Program-made: the position numbers and the translations under genes
The notes under the pieces: generated by a model
Told to the model about the DNA's origin: nothing
Seen by the model: the letters and a program-made list of their open reading frames with translations, nothing else
The model's database searches: none
In this document: piece by piece, positions 43,654-53,668 of the stretch
Layout: each line of letters starts with the position of its first letter
How positions within the stretch are numbered: the first letter of the stretch is position 1
Assembly (NCBI GenBank): GCA_020636545.1
Contig: JACJXS010000009.1
Span: 124,001 to 188,000 of the forward strand
Reading direction: 5' to 3'
Length of the DNA stretch: 64,000 nt
DNA from: Chitinophagales bacterium
Lineage (GTDB): Bacteria; Bacteroidota; Bacteroidia; Chitinophagales; JADIYW01

Positions 43654-43690
43654 GCCCTTGTAACTCGTTAGTTCAAGGGCATTTTTATTT
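43654..43690 (+). terminator. Terminator of tRNA-Lys
   Basis: GCCCTTG (43654-43660) and CAAGGGC (43674-43680) form the stem, extended by AACT/AGTT within the loop, followed by ATTTTTATTT. Confidence 0.85.
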
Positions 43691-43703
43691 AATAAACTTT
43701 CCT

Positions 43704-44663
43704 TTAATGTTCTATTGTAGAACAATATTCTATACTAAAAACAGCATTAAATTTTGAGTTGGGTGCAATAGTGTTATAATTTCCAGTATTCAAAGCATTT
43801 GCCAAAGCTGTCATAGGTTCTATACAGATATAAGGTTTTTGTTCGTTATTAGGATGATAAATTTGTACAACAGTATAATTTTCGTCTAAATTAAACGTCA
43901 CCAAATAATTATCTGTTTTTAATTGATAGTTTTCGTTTTGGTTTTGGTGCAAAAATGCGTGATCAATATTTTGGTTTTTGATAGGTATTTGATTTTCTTT
44001 AAATGAAAAAAGGGCTTCTTTTTCATCATACTTATTTGTGGGTATTAATTTTTCATCGACCAATGCCACTTCTGCATCTGGAACAATTAAAATATTATTT
44101 TCAGAATGTTTTATATTGAAATAGGGATGAAATCCAAAGCATATCGGCATTTCATTTGAACTTAAGTTTTCTATTTCAACCTTATAAAATAATTTTTCAC
44201 TTTCTAATTCTAGGGTAATAAAAATATTATGCTTAAAAGGAAATAAGTCTAATAAATGTGTTTCATTAAAGGCTAATTTTGCGGTACAAGAAGCTTTTAA
44301 ATCTGTTGCACTCATATCTATAATTTGCCATTTATCTGATTTTAAAATTAAACCATGAAGGGGTAAATTATTTCCATCTCGATATAAAACAGCATTTAAT
44401 ATATCATTCATCGTAAATGAACGATTAAAAATTTTATCACGGTCCAATCTATTTGCCCAAGGATGCATAAACGGAATACCAGCTAATTTTCTATCCTGAA
44501 AATTTTCAATTAATGTTTTATCAAAATAGATGGTTTCTATATTTTTATAGACTAAACTAAATAAATTAAATCCCTGTTGTACAACAATTTTGGCGTTTAT
44601 AAATTGATTAGACAACTCAATAATTTCAAAACTTTCTTCAATATATTTTTTTATAAAATGCAT
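43704..44663 (-). CDS. Aldose 1-epimerase (galactose mutarotase) family
   Basis: A 319-residue protein of the GalM/YeaD superfamily. PFMHPWANRLDRD near 65-77 holds the substrate-binding Arg, NLPLHGLI near 99 the first His, ICFGFHPYFNI near 173 the catalytic His and YICIEPMTALANALN near 278 the catalytic Glu. It interconverts sugar anomers, or hexose-phosphate anomers in relatives. Its start codon follows the stop of the recB-like gene by a single base, so it is probably translated from the same message, although the functions are unrelated. Confidence 0.88.
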   Translation of the reverse strand: MHFIKKYIEESFEIIELSNQFINAKIVVQQGFNLFSLVYKNIETIYFDKTLIENFQDRKLAGIPFMHPWANRLDRDKIFNRSFTMNDILNAVLYRDGNNLPLHGLILKSDKWQIIDMSATDLKASCTAKLAFNETHLLDLFPFKHNIFITLELESEKLFYKVEIENLSSNEMPICFGFHPYFNIKHSENNILIVPDAEVALVDEKLIPTNKYDEKEALFSFKENQIPIKNQNIDHAFLHQNQNENYQLKTDNYLVTFNLDENYTVVQIYHPNNEQKPYICIEPMTALANALNTGNYNTIAPNSKFNAVFSIEYCSTIEH

Positions 44664-44664
44664 A

Positions 44665-47600
44665 CTAAATTTCTTTTAATGTCATGGATTCGGTATAAAG
44701 CAAAAAGGCTTTAGTCTTTTGTTTATTCATTAACTCATACGCTTTTTTATAAGTATTAATTTGAGTTTTATGTTTATCTTCTTCCGCACCTGTTTTATAA
44801 TCAATGATAATATTTTCGTCAGGTGTTATAATCACCAAATCTGCACGTAAAACCTTATTTTTATAATAAAAATTCTTTTCATACAAATAGGTATTTTCAG
44901 CTTGAATAAAACCTTTTTCTATAAATAGCTTAAAAATTTCAATCAATTTGTTTTTATAATAAACAATAGCTTCATCATCTAATAAATATTGTCGTTGAAT
45001 GGAATATAAATCAAGTTTATTCATTTTCAAACTATGAATATTATTGACCAAATGATGTATAATATCTCCTTTTTTAGTATTTTCATCGGAATAAGACGAT
45101 GATAAAAGTTGGAAATTTTGATTGGTATTAATCGAAGCTAATTTTAAGTTGTTTGCATCGTTATTTTCTTTCTCTTTTACTTCAAAATTTGCAGAAGTCC
45201 CAAGTATAAAGCTTTTGTCTGTTACAAAATTTTCAGAAAATGCGTTGTTTAAGGTGTTGGTTATAATATCATTTATGCTTTTTGCTTCATCAGGATTAGC
45301 TTTTTTTTGTTTGCAAAAAATATGCAACTCTTTCTCTGCTCGTGTGAATGCAACATATAACAAATTGATATTGTCAATAATACTTTGTTCTTTTTCTTTT
45401 AAATAGGCAGTTTTAAATTCGGATTGTTCAAGGTTTTTGACATAAGACAATGGCATTACTTGACCTTCTGTTTTAAATACTTCACTTTTTGCCCAGAAAA
45501 TAGTATTTGCCTTAGGCATTAAACTCCAATTCGCAAAAGGTAGTATTACAATCGGATATTCTAATCCTTTAGCTTTGTGAATCGTAATGATTTTTACAGC
45601 ATCGGTTGTTTCAGAAGGCAACACAGAAATCTTGTCTTTTTTCTCTTCCCAATAGTATAAATAACTAATGATATTATGGCCTTTATTTTGAGAAAATTTA
45701 TAAATATCATCTAGCAAACGTACAATATAGGCATTGCTTTCTTTATCCATTTCATAAATATGGAGCAGTGTATGCACAATATCAATTAGCTTGTTATTTT
45801 TTATATGCTTGCTTATTTTAAATTCTTTGAAACGCTTTTCAAATTCAAAACTTTGTTTATGATATAATATTTCATCGTAATTTTTTATACCAATATAATT
45901 ACAATAAAAATTCTCTAATTTATATTTATAAAAAACCTCATCACTAATAAAGTATTCTAATGTAGCAATAATCAATTGGATATTTAGGTTGTTTTTTATT
46001 AGCAAAGATTCACCAGAAACAAATGGAATTGGTTTTTCTAATTGTTGGAAGTAGTTAGCAATTTTAATACCTTCTTTATTAGTGCGAACAAGAATAGCCA
46101 CATCTTTCCAATTGGTTTTTTTATTTAATTCATAAAGTCTTTCTGTTAAAACAATTAAAATTTTATTTTCAGTTTCCTTATCTTCCTCATCATCTTCCAA
46201 CGTTGAATCTTTTTTATTTTTTGAAGACTCAATCCAATCACAACGAATCAATCCACCATTTTTTTTAGCTTTTACTTCTTCTGTTTGCGTTTGTTCTTGC
46301 TCGTGATATGCTTTTGAAAGCAATTCAAAATCTTTGTAGGTTTCTATTGTTGTCCTAAAAAAAACATTATTAAAGTCAATAATATTTGTCAAACTTCTAA
46401 AGTTATTTCTGAGTGTTTTTTCCTTTTTTAGGCTTGTAAAATTATTTAAGTCATCATCAACTTTTTTAATAATCAATTCCATTTTTCCACCACGCCACCG
46501 ATATACACTTTGTTTTGGGTCGCCAACAATTAAAGCCAAACCATATCCTTTGGATAAAATTTCAATGACAATTGGCATAAAGCTTTTCCATTGCAAAGTG
46601 GAGGTATCTTGAAATTCATCTATCAATATATAATTGATGAAACTGCTCGTTTTTTCAAAGATAAATGGCGTAGCTTCTGTATCAGCAATTTTGGAAATAA
46701 AAAATGATGCATCTGTAATTAAAATCACATTTTCCTGACTTCGGTATTCACTGATTTTGATAGACAATGCATCTAAGAGTGCCATCGAATAGATATTTTT
46801 TTGAATACTTCTAGCGGTGATATAATTGCTAATATGCTTTTCATGATGATTAATAATATCTTCAATAATAACCTTTAGTTGATTATCCCAAACAGACATA
46901 ATTTTTGCTGTTGCTTCAACATAATTTTTGGCATTATCATTTGAAACTAAATTGGCATTTTCAAAAACAACATTTCTAATGGTTTTATAACTATCAAAAC
47001 TTAATTCTTTTGAATTTTTAATAAAACTATTTAGGCAGTTTCGGGAGCATAATTTTGCATTAATTCCTGATTCTTTTATAATTTCTTCAGCCAGTTTTGC
47101 TTTGTTTTGGATATTTTTCTTATATATATTAATAATATTTTGTTGTTCATCAGCAATAGCTTTGTATTTAGAAAAATCTGGTTGTCTTATTTGTTCAAAA
47201 TTTTCATTCAGCAATAGAAATTCTTCTTTCAGCAATTCCTGACTTAGGGTAAAAATATTTTTTTCTATTTTCCAACCTTTATCATTATCAATATTATTTA
47301 GAGCATATTCTTCCAACCATTGGGCAATTTCATTTTCTGTTTCAGATTCTTCTAATAATTGAATAACGCTATTGTGTAAAACACTATCTGTATCCATTTC
47401 TATTTGCATACCAATTGGTAGTTTCAATTCTTTAGCAAAAGAACGAATGATTAATTGGAAAAAACTATCGATGGTTGTTACTTGAAAATGTCCATAATCA
47501 TGTAAAATAAGATTGATGGCTTTCGTGGCTTGTTCCTGAATGTTTTGACTGACATCAACCGCTTTTTCTTCTTTTATTTCCTCAATAATTTCTAGTGTTA

Positions 47601-47814
47601 GTTTTGAATTTTTATCTTCTTTAATTTCTTTTAAAAAGGCTAAAATTCTACTTTTCATTTCGGCAGTTGCCTTTTTGGTAAAAGTAATTGCCAATATATT
47701 TTTATAATGATAAGGTTGTACAATAAGAATTTTTACAAATTCTTTAGCCAGTGTATATGTTTTTCCAGAACCAGCAGAGGCTTTAAAAATTTTTAAATCG
47801 GAATTCTTATTCAT
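44665..47814 (-). CDS. RecB/AddA-like helicase-nuclease
   Basis: A 1049-residue UvrD-family superfamily 1 helicase with a C-terminal nuclease domain. Motifs in order: FKASAGSGKTYTLAKE (Walker A, near 9-24), NILAITFTKKATAEMK (near 39-54), ILIDEFQDTSTLQW (Walker B, near 397-410), IVGDPKQSVYRWRGG near 426-440, TIHKAKGLEYPIVILP near 740, LLYVAFTRAEKELHIF near 820, and IIIDYKTGAEEDK near 1010 with the D-x-K core of the RecB-type nuclease. It should process double-strand breaks for recombination repair, presumably with an AddB-like partner that is not in this window. Confidence 0.9.
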   Translation of the reverse strand: MNKNSDLKIFKASAGSGKTYTLAKEFVKILIVQPYHYKNILAITFTKKATAEMKSRILAFLKEIKEDKNSKLTLEIIEEIKEEKAVDVSQNIQEQATKAINLILHDYGHFQVTTIDSFFQLIIRSFAKELKLPIGMQIEMDTDSVLHNSVIQLLEESETENEIAQWLEEYALNNIDNDKGWKIEKNIFTLSQELLKEEFLLLNENFEQIRQPDFSKYKAIADEQQNIINIYKKNIQNKAKLAEEIIKESGINAKLCSRNCLNSFIKNSKELSFDSYKTIRNVVFENANLVSNDNAKNYVEATAKIMSVWDNQLKVIIEDIINHHEKHISNYITARSIQKNIYSMALLDALSIKISEYRSQENVILITDASFFISKIADTEATPFIFEKTSSFINYILIDEFQDTSTLQWKSFMPIVIEILSKGYGLALIVGDPKQSVYRWRGGKMELIIKKVDDDLNNFTSLKKEKTLRNNFRSLTNIIDFNNVFFRTTIETYKDFELLSKAYHEQEQTQTEEVKAKKNGGLIRCDWIESSKNKKDSTLEDDEEDKETENKILIVLTERLYELNKKTNWKDVAILVRTNKEGIKIANYFQQLEKPIPFVSGESLLIKNNLNIQLIIATLEYFISDEVFYKYKLENFYCNYIGIKNYDEILYHKQSFEFEKRFKEFKISKHIKNNKLIDIVHTLLHIYEMDKESNAYIVRLLDDIYKFSQNKGHNIISYLYYWEEKKDKISVLPSETTDAVKIITIHKAKGLEYPIVILPFANWSLMPKANTIFWAKSEVFKTEGQVMPLSYVKNLEQSEFKTAYLKEKEQSIIDNINLLYVAFTRAEKELHIFCKQKKANPDEAKSINDIITNTLNNAFSENFVTDKSFILGTSANFEVKEKENNDANNLKLASINTNQNFQLLSSSYSDENTKKGDIIHHLVNNIHSLKMNKLDLYSIQRQYLLDDEAIVYYKNKLIEIFKLFIEKGFIQAENTYLYEKNFYYKNKVLRADLVIITPDENIIIDYKTGAEEDKHKTQINTYKKAYELMNKQKTKAFLLYTESMTLKEI

Positions 47815-47871
47815 TTATACAAAATAAGTATAAAAGTGTAGAATTAAAAAAATAAAAAGGAGAAAACTTGC

Positions 47872-48837
47872 TTACAATAAATCTTTTATGATTTTTTCAA
47901 TACTGATATTTTCAGCTTCAGCTCTGAAATTTCTAATTACACGATGTTGTAAAATTGGTAAAGCAACATTTTGAACATCTTCAATATCTGGAGAATACTT
48001 TCCATTGATAGCGGCATGGGTTTTCGCTCCCAAAACTAATGCTTGTGATGCTCTTGGGCCAGCTCCCCAAGCCACAAAATCTTGAATAATTTTTGGAGTA
48101 TTTGAAGTATTTGGTCGAGTTGATGAAGTAAGTTTTACAGCATATTCCAAAACATTATCCGCAATCGGCATTCTTCTAATTAAGTGTTGATATGCAATAA
48201 TATCTGCTTTAGTAATTACTTTTTTGGTAACAATTTTTTGGTCTGTAGTTGTATTTTTTACAACAGCAACTTCTTCTTCATAACTTGGATAATCCAATTG
48301 GATACTAAACATAAATCTATCCAATTGTGCCTCAGGCAATGGATAAGTTCCCTCTTGTTCTATTGGATTTTGAGTAGCCAAAACAAAGAAAGGCAAATCT
48401 AAATTATATTGATGTCCTGCGGTCGTAATTTGTCTTTCTTGCATCGCTTCCAATAATGCAGATTGTGTTTTGGGCGGTGTTCTATTGATTTCATCTGCCA
48501 ATACAATATTTGCAAATAACGGGCCTTTATTGAATTGAAATTGTCTATTTTCATTAATGACTTCAGCTCCAATAATATCTGAAGGCATTAAGTCGGGTGT
48601 AAATTGAATGCGTTTAAAATCTAAATCTAAAGTATCTGCAACGGTTTTGACTAATAATGTTTTGGCTAATCCTGGTACGCCAATCAACAAACTATGACTG
48701 TCTGAAAAAATAGATAATAATACAAATTGAATGACTTTATCTTGACCGACAATGACTTTATGAATTTCATTTTTTAGACTTTGATAGTCTTTTGCTAATA
48801 GTTGGATGCCTTCGGTATCAGAAGTAAATTTTTGCAT
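47872..48837 (-). CDS. MoxR-family AAA+ ATPase
   Basis: A 321-residue AAA+ protein: LLIGVPGLAKTLLVKTVAD (Walker A, near 48-66), ADEINRTPPKTQSALLEAM (Walker B and sensor region, near 114-132) and LATQNPIEQEGTYPLPEAQ (sensor 1, near 153-171). The C-terminal lid ends LPILQHRVIRNFRAEAEN. MoxR ATPases act as chaperones for von Willebrand-type or DUF58 partners; no such gene is adjacent, but LemA and DUF2207, common companions, occur 12 kb away. The start at 48837 lies 10 nt after the stop of the PPIase gene, so co-transcription is likely. Confidence 0.92.
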   Translation of the reverse strand: MQKFTSDTEGIQLLAKDYQSLKNEIHKVIVGQDKVIQFVLLSIFSDSHSLLIGVPGLAKTLLVKTVADTLDLDFKRIQFTPDLMPSDIIGAEVINENRQFQFNKGPLFANIVLADEINRTPPKTQSALLEAMQERQITTAGHQYNLDLPFFVLATQNPIEQEGTYPLPEAQLDRFMFSIQLDYPSYEEEVAVVKNTTTDQKIVTKKVITKADIIAYQHLIRRMPIADNVLEYAVKLTSSTRPNTSNTPKIIQDFVAWGAGPRASQALVLGAKTHAAINGKYSPDIEDVQNVALPILQHRVIRNFRAEAENISIEKIIKDLL

Positions 48838-48846
48838 AATTGAACT

Positions 48847-50187
48847 TTATTCTTTTACCCAATCTTTTAAATTTTCACAAGATTTATACTTTGGATCTAA
48901 CATCAAATATGTTTTTCCAAGATTTTTTTGTAACCACTTTTCAACAACACCTTGTTCTTTTTGATTTAAAGCTGCTGATTGAATTCTATCGTAATCTTGT
49001 TGCAAATTGGCAACATGTGGTTCTGTTTTTGAAAATAATTTTAGGATTCTATATGCTGGAGAACCATCGCCAGATTGAAACATTTGTGGTTCTGTAATAT
49101 CGCCAATTTTTAAATTCTCTATTGCTTTATACATTTCTGGGTCTAAATCTTTTACTTCGTTGGTTGTACTTCCTGTTTCTTGATTTATTAAATATCCACC
49201 TACATTCTTAGATTGTTCATCTTCGGAAAAATGCTTTACCGCTTCAGAGAAAGCTAATTTGTTATCTAAAATTGCAGTTCTAATACTGTCGATTCTTTTG
49301 TAAGCTAATTCTGCACCAACCGAAGTTGATTTCGGACGAATTAAGATATGACGTAAATTAATTTGATCGCCTCTTCTTTCTATTAACTGAATGATATGAA
49401 AACCAAATGTGGTTTCAACAACATCTGAAATTTCTTCAGGCTTTAATTTGAAAGCGACAGCTTCAAATTCTTTCACAAAAGTACCACGATTTGCCCAACC
49501 TAAATCTCCGCCTTCTTGTGCAGAACCTGGGTCTTCAGAATATAGACCAGCCAATAAATCAAAAGATTCTCCTTCTGTTAATCGCTTTTTTATATCATTG
49601 ATTTTATTTAGAGCAATTTGTCTTTGTTCATCACTTATTTTTGGTTTGACCACGATTTGTCCCAATTCTACTTCTGCATTAAAATATGGAATATCTTCAG
49701 GAGCAATGTTTTCAAAAAATGTTTTTACTTCTGATGGTGTAACTTTTAATTCACCCACGATTTTTCTTCTCATTTCATCAGCATACATTTGCTCACGTAT
49801 ATCATCTCTAAAATCGTCTTTAATTTGTTGAACATTTTTATTGTAATAAGCTTCAAATGCTTCAACAGAACCTGCCATCGAAATAAAATAATTGATTTTT
49901 CTATCCAATTCAGCCTCAACATCGCTTTCAGCTATGGGCAAACTGTCTTTTTCTGCCTGAACAGTTAAGATTTTGTTGAAAATCATTTGATACATTAAAT
50001 CACATTTATTTTCAGCAGCGTTCTCATCTCTTAAATTCATTATTTCCATCTGATTTTCAATGTCAGATTGTAAAATAATTTTATCTGCAACTATTGCATC
50101 AATTTTATCCAATACAATTCCATTTTGGGCATTCAAGTTATTTGAAATCAAACCAAAAAGAAAAGTAAGCACCAATATTCTTATCAT
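48847..50187 (-). CDS. SurA-like periplasmic peptidyl-prolyl isomerase
   Basis: A 446-residue exported protein with a signal peptide (residues 1-20, ending LNAQ). A SurA-type N-terminal chaperone part (GIVLDKIDAIVADKIILQSD) leads to two parvulin domains: the first centred on LYSEDPGSAQEGGDLGWANR (near 215-234), the second on KHFSEDEQSKNVGGYLINQE near 313-332. SurA assists outer-membrane beta-barrel folding, needed here for TolC-, PorP- and porin-like proteins. It is preceded by another PPIase gene and followed by moxR on the same strand. Confidence 0.9.
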   Translation of the reverse strand: MIRILVLTFLFGLISNNLNAQNGIVLDKIDAIVADKIILQSDIENQMEIMNLRDENAAENKCDLMYQMIFNKILTVQAEKDSLPIAESDVEAELDRKINYFISMAGSVEAFEAYYNKNVQQIKDDFRDDIREQMYADEMRRKIVGELKVTPSEVKTFFENIAPEDIPYFNAEVELGQIVVKPKISDEQRQIALNKINDIKKRLTEGESFDLLAGLYSEDPGSAQEGGDLGWANRGTFVKEFEAVAFKLKPEEISDVVETTFGFHIIQLIERRGDQINLRHILIRPKSTSVGAELAYKRIDSIRTAILDNKLAFSEAVKHFSEDEQSKNVGGYLINQETGSTTNEVKDLDPEMYKAIENLKIGDITEPQMFQSGDGSPAYRILKLFSKTEPHVANLQQDYDRIQSAALNQKEQGVVEKWLQKNLGKTYLMLDPKYKSCENLKDWVKE

Positions 50188-50236
50188 AAATACAAAAGTA
50201 AGGTTTTGTTTGTGTTTTTTACTTAAAATGAATGTT

Positions 50237-52162
50237 TTAATGTTTAATTATTTTATTCAAAACAGGTTCGTTAATTTTTACAGTATATTTAGCTTTTAAA
50301 TCATTTATCCAATTTTCTTCCAATTGTTCTTGGTAAGCAGCAATTACATATCCTTTTATTTCATCGTAAGGTTTTGGTTGTTGCGGCGTGTATTGATATT
50401 GTTGTGTAATGACAAATTTATCCTCTTTCTTAATAGGTTTTTTAATACTCAAATCAATCGCATTGTTGTTTGTAACAGTATGCGTAATTTCATCAATCGT
50501 TGCATCTTTCTCACCCAAAAGTGTGAGTTTGTCTTTCAAAACACTATTGCTTATATTTGGATTGCTTAAAATAATTTTATATATTTTCTTTGCTGTTTTT
50601 GATTGAGGAATGGTAATGTTTCTTTCTTTGAAACTTGCTTTTTGTAAAAAATCAGCAGCGTGTGTGTTATAGAATTGTTTTAATCCAGCAGTATCTGAAG
50701 ATGCCTTATTCCAAATCTTTTGTTCAGATAAATCGAATATCATAATTCCATTTTTATATTCATTGATGAGTTGTTTGTATTCCTCATTATTACTTCTGAT
50801 ATCTGCTTTTACTTGAGCTAAAATATTTTCTTTTTCTATTTCATCATACAATACATCAATTCTTGAATCAGCAGTGTTTTTTGGTGCATAACTGTAGTAG
50901 ATTTTTTCGATAGCTTTTCCAATTTTATTTTGGTCAAAATCTTGATTGCCAATTTTGTATAAAATATTATTTGGAATTGTGTCTTTATATTTGAAAGCTG
51001 TATTTCCTATTAAATTATTAAGGTGTTTTTTAAATTTATAGATATTATTATTAAAGGCAATAAAATTATATTTTGATTTTTGAGTATTTAAAAAGCTTTG
51101 CATAGCTTGTTCATAAATATCTGAAACAAGTAATTTACTTCTCAAATTTGTTTTTTCTTCTTCAAAACTTTTTGGTTTTGTTTCATCAATTTTTTGAATC
51201 AGATAAAAAGCTAGTTTGGTTTCAACAGGTTCAGAAATATCACCAATTTTCTTTATACTATATGCAGCTTCTTCAAAAACAGGCGTATAATAATGAATAC
51301 CAAACCAATCAATCTTTCCACCAAATTGTTTTGAATTTTCATCATCGGTGTAATTTTGAACCAAATCATTGAAAGGTGTGCCACTTTTAAATAAGTGATA
51401 TATTTTTTGCATCGTATCTCTCAGTGCTTGAACACTTGCAGGGTCATTTGGATTTAGAATATTTTTCTTAATAATCGCCACTCTCAACATAGGACGTGCT
51501 GGTCTTGTATCATTTAATTTTAGAATATGATAGCCATATTTGGATTGGAATGGAGCTGAAATTTCTTTTGGTTTTAAGGTATAGGCAACATTTTCCAATT
51601 CTGGTAAAATTATTTGATAACTATTGAACCAACCTAAATAACCATCTTTTGTATTTGTGTTTTTATCTTCTGATTCTTTTGCGGCAATTTCAAAGGAGCT
51701 TTTTCCACTTTTAATTTTTTCGTAGATAGCTTTGATTTTTTTATCCGCAATAGTTTTAGTCGAATCATTGTAGAAAGGCACAAAAATATGACTCAATGAA
51801 ACATCAGTTTTAGAGCGTTCATATTCTTGCAATAAAACTTTATCCAATACTTCTTTTTCTACATAATTATTGATAAGTTGATTTTCATAAGTAGCAAATT
51901 CTTCTTTAAATTTATTGTTGTTGAATAAACCCAATTCTGTGGCTTCTTTTAGCTTCAGTCTAAAATTGATATATAAGTCCAAATAATCATCAACTGATTT
52001 TTTGCTGTATTTGTTTGCTCCTGAGAAATTATTCTTATTGTAGATATATTCAAACTCACTCAGCTTTACAGGCTCATTACCAATCGTAAATAAAACATCA
52101 TCTTGAGCTTTGGAAGAAAATAAAGTAAAACCTAAAAAAAAGACAAGTAGAGACTTTTTCAT
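50237..52162 (-). CDS. PpiC/PpiD-like peptidyl-prolyl isomerase
   Basis: A 641-residue protein with an N-terminal signal peptide (SLLVFFLGFTLFSSKAQ). Parvulin-type domains are seen at about 115-215 (SLSHIFVPFYNDSTKTIADK, then GYLGWFNSYQI and KYGYHILKL) and about 225-325 (NYTDDENSKQFGGKIDWFGI). The C-terminal half, about 300 residues, is helical and lysine-rich without a recognised domain and ends KAKYTVKINEPVLNKIIKH. It is likely a periplasmic foldase alongside the SurA-like protein. Length is within the range of Bacteroidota two-domain PPIases. Confidence 0.85.
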   Translation of the reverse strand: MKKSLLVFFLGFTLFSSKAQDDVLFTIGNEPVKLSEFEYIYNKNNFSGANKYSKKSVDDYLDLYINFRLKLKEATELGLFNNNKFKEEFATYENQLINNYVEKEVLDKVLLQEYERSKTDVSLSHIFVPFYNDSTKTIADKKIKAIYEKIKSGKSSFEIAAKESEDKNTNTKDGYLGWFNSYQIILPELENVAYTLKPKEISAPFQSKYGYHILKLNDTRPARPMLRVAIIKKNILNPNDPASVQALRDTMQKIYHLFKSGTPFNDLVQNYTDDENSKQFGGKIDWFGIHYYTPVFEEAAYSIKKIGDISEPVETKLAFYLIQKIDETKPKSFEEEKTNLRSKLLVSDIYEQAMQSFLNTQKSKYNFIAFNNNIYKFKKHLNNLIGNTAFKYKDTIPNNILYKIGNQDFDQNKIGKAIEKIYYSYAPKNTADSRIDVLYDEIEKENILAQVKADIRSNNEEYKQLINEYKNGIMIFDLSEQKIWNKASSDTAGLKQFYNTHAADFLQKASFKERNITIPQSKTAKKIYKIILSNPNISNSVLKDKLTLLGEKDATIDEITHTVTNNNAIDLSIKKPIKKEDKFVITQQYQYTPQQPKPYDEIKGYVIAAYQEQLEENWINDLKAKYTVKINEPVLNKIIKH

Positions 52163-52263
52163 ACTGCATAAAATATTGAGATAAACAAAAATATAGAATT
52201 TAAAGATGAATATATAAAGAAATATGCACTATTGTAAAGGCATTTAATTATTTTTAACAACCA

Positions 52264-53667
52264 ATGAGAAAGGTTCAAAAAATAGAAGTTTTAAAAATTG
52301 ATAAGATTGCCGCAGAAGGAAATGGAATAGCCAAAACTGAACAAGGCATTTATTTTGTAGAAAAAGCGATTCCTGGCGATGTTGTGGAGGCAAAAATCAT
52401 AAAAAAGAAAAAAGATTATGGTTTAGCTAAAATTCAAAAAATACTTGAACCTTCCAAAGAAAGAATTGATGCGGTTTGTTCGCATTTTGGAACTTGTGGA
52501 GGTTGTTATTGGCAGAGTGTCAACTATACAACTCAAGCGGAATTTAAGCAGCAAATTGTGTTGGATACTTTTTGGAAAATTGCAAAAATTAAAATCGAAA
52601 ATCCTTTGCCGATATTGGCCGCTCAACAAATATTTGAGTATCGGAACAAAATGGAATATACGTTTTCCAATCGTGCATGGTTGACTGATGAACAAATTCA
52701 AAGTGATGAAGTCTTTGAAAAAAGAGCATTGGGCTTTCACGTTGCAGGTAGTTTTGCTTCGATTTTGCAGATTGACAAATGTTATTTACAAAACGATTTT
52801 GCTAATAAAATTCGCAATCATATTTATCAATTTTGTTTAGACAATAATTTTGAGTTTTATAATTTGAAACTTCAGGAAGGTTTTGCTAGAAATTTAATTA
52901 TTAGAAACACCACCTTAGACGAATGGATGGTAACGGTTTGTGTGGCTCAGTCTAATCAAACACAAATTGATTTAATGATGCAGAATATACAAACGAGTTT
53001 CCCTCAAATTACTTCTTTAAATTATGTAATTAATACTAAAAAGAACGATAGTATTTATGATCAAGAAGTAATAAATTTTGCAGGAAGACCTTATATTATT
53101 GAAGTTTTAGATGGCATAAAATATAAAATTAGTACAAAGTCATTTTTCCAAACGAATAGTTTCCAAGCAAAATTATTGTATGATGTAACCGTCAAATTTG
53201 CTAAGATTGAGCCAAATGATATTGTGTATGATTTGTATTGTGGTACGGGAAGTATTGCCTTGTATATTGCAAAATATTGCAAGCAAGTTGTTGGTATCGA
53301 ACAAATAGATGATGCGATTATTGATGCTCGAGAAAATGCACAAATAAATCAAATTTCAAATGCAAAATTTTTTACAGGAACAGTAGAAAAATTGTTAGAT
53401 GAGGAATTTATACAAGAAAATCAAATGCCAGATATTGTTATCCTAGACCCACCACGTGCGGGATTGCACAATCAAGTCGTTGAAACCTTATTGATAGCAA
53501 AGCCCAAACGTATTGTTTATGTATCTTGTAATCCTGCAACACAGGCAAGAGATGTGCAATTGTTGTCAGCTCAATATAATTTATTAGAAAGTCAGGCAGT
53601 AGATATGTTTCCACATACCTATCATATTGAAAATGTAGTGTTATTAGAATTAAAAGAAGAAGCGTAA
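52264..53667 (+). CDS. rlmD: 23S rRNA (uracil-C5)-methyltransferase, RlmD/RumA type
   Basis: A 467-residue SAM methyltransferase. A TRAM-like domain occupies about 1-65; CSHFGTCGGCYWQSVNY (near 76-92) holds the [4Fe-4S] cysteines. The Rossmann part has YDLYCGTGSIALYIAKYC near 324-341, ILDPPRAGLHNQV near 395-407 and VYVSCNPATQARDV near 420-433 with the catalytic Cys of SCNP. Such enzymes methylate U1939 (RlmD) or U747 of 23S rRNA; the family member in Bacteroidota may have either target. A glycosyltransferase gene begins 1 nt after its stop. Confidence 0.9.
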   Translation: MRKVQKIEVLKIDKIAAEGNGIAKTEQGIYFVEKAIPGDVVEAKIIKKKKDYGLAKIQKILEPSKERIDAVCSHFGTCGGCYWQSVNYTTQAEFKQQIVLDTFWKIAKIKIENPLPILAAQQIFEYRNKMEYTFSNRAWLTDEQIQSDEVFEKRALGFHVAGSFASILQIDKCYLQNDFANKIRNHIYQFCLDNNFEFYNLKLQEGFARNLIIRNTTLDEWMVTVCVAQSNQTQIDLMMQNIQTSFPQITSLNYVINTKKNDSIYDQEVINFAGRPYIIEVLDGIKYKISTKSFFQTNSFQAKLLYDVTVKFAKIEPNDIVYDLYCGTGSIALYIAKYCKQVVGIEQIDDAIIDARENAQINQISNAKFFTGTVEKLLDEEFIQENQMPDIVILDPPRAGLHNQVVETLLIAKPKRIVYVSCNPATQARDVQLLSAQYNLLESQAVDMFPHTYHIENVVLLELKEEA

Positions 53668-53668
53668 A

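Noticed and set aside
48840..49097. Plus-strand ORF opposite the SurA-like gene
   Set aside because: Antisense shadow with no motif; the minus-strand gene explains the region.
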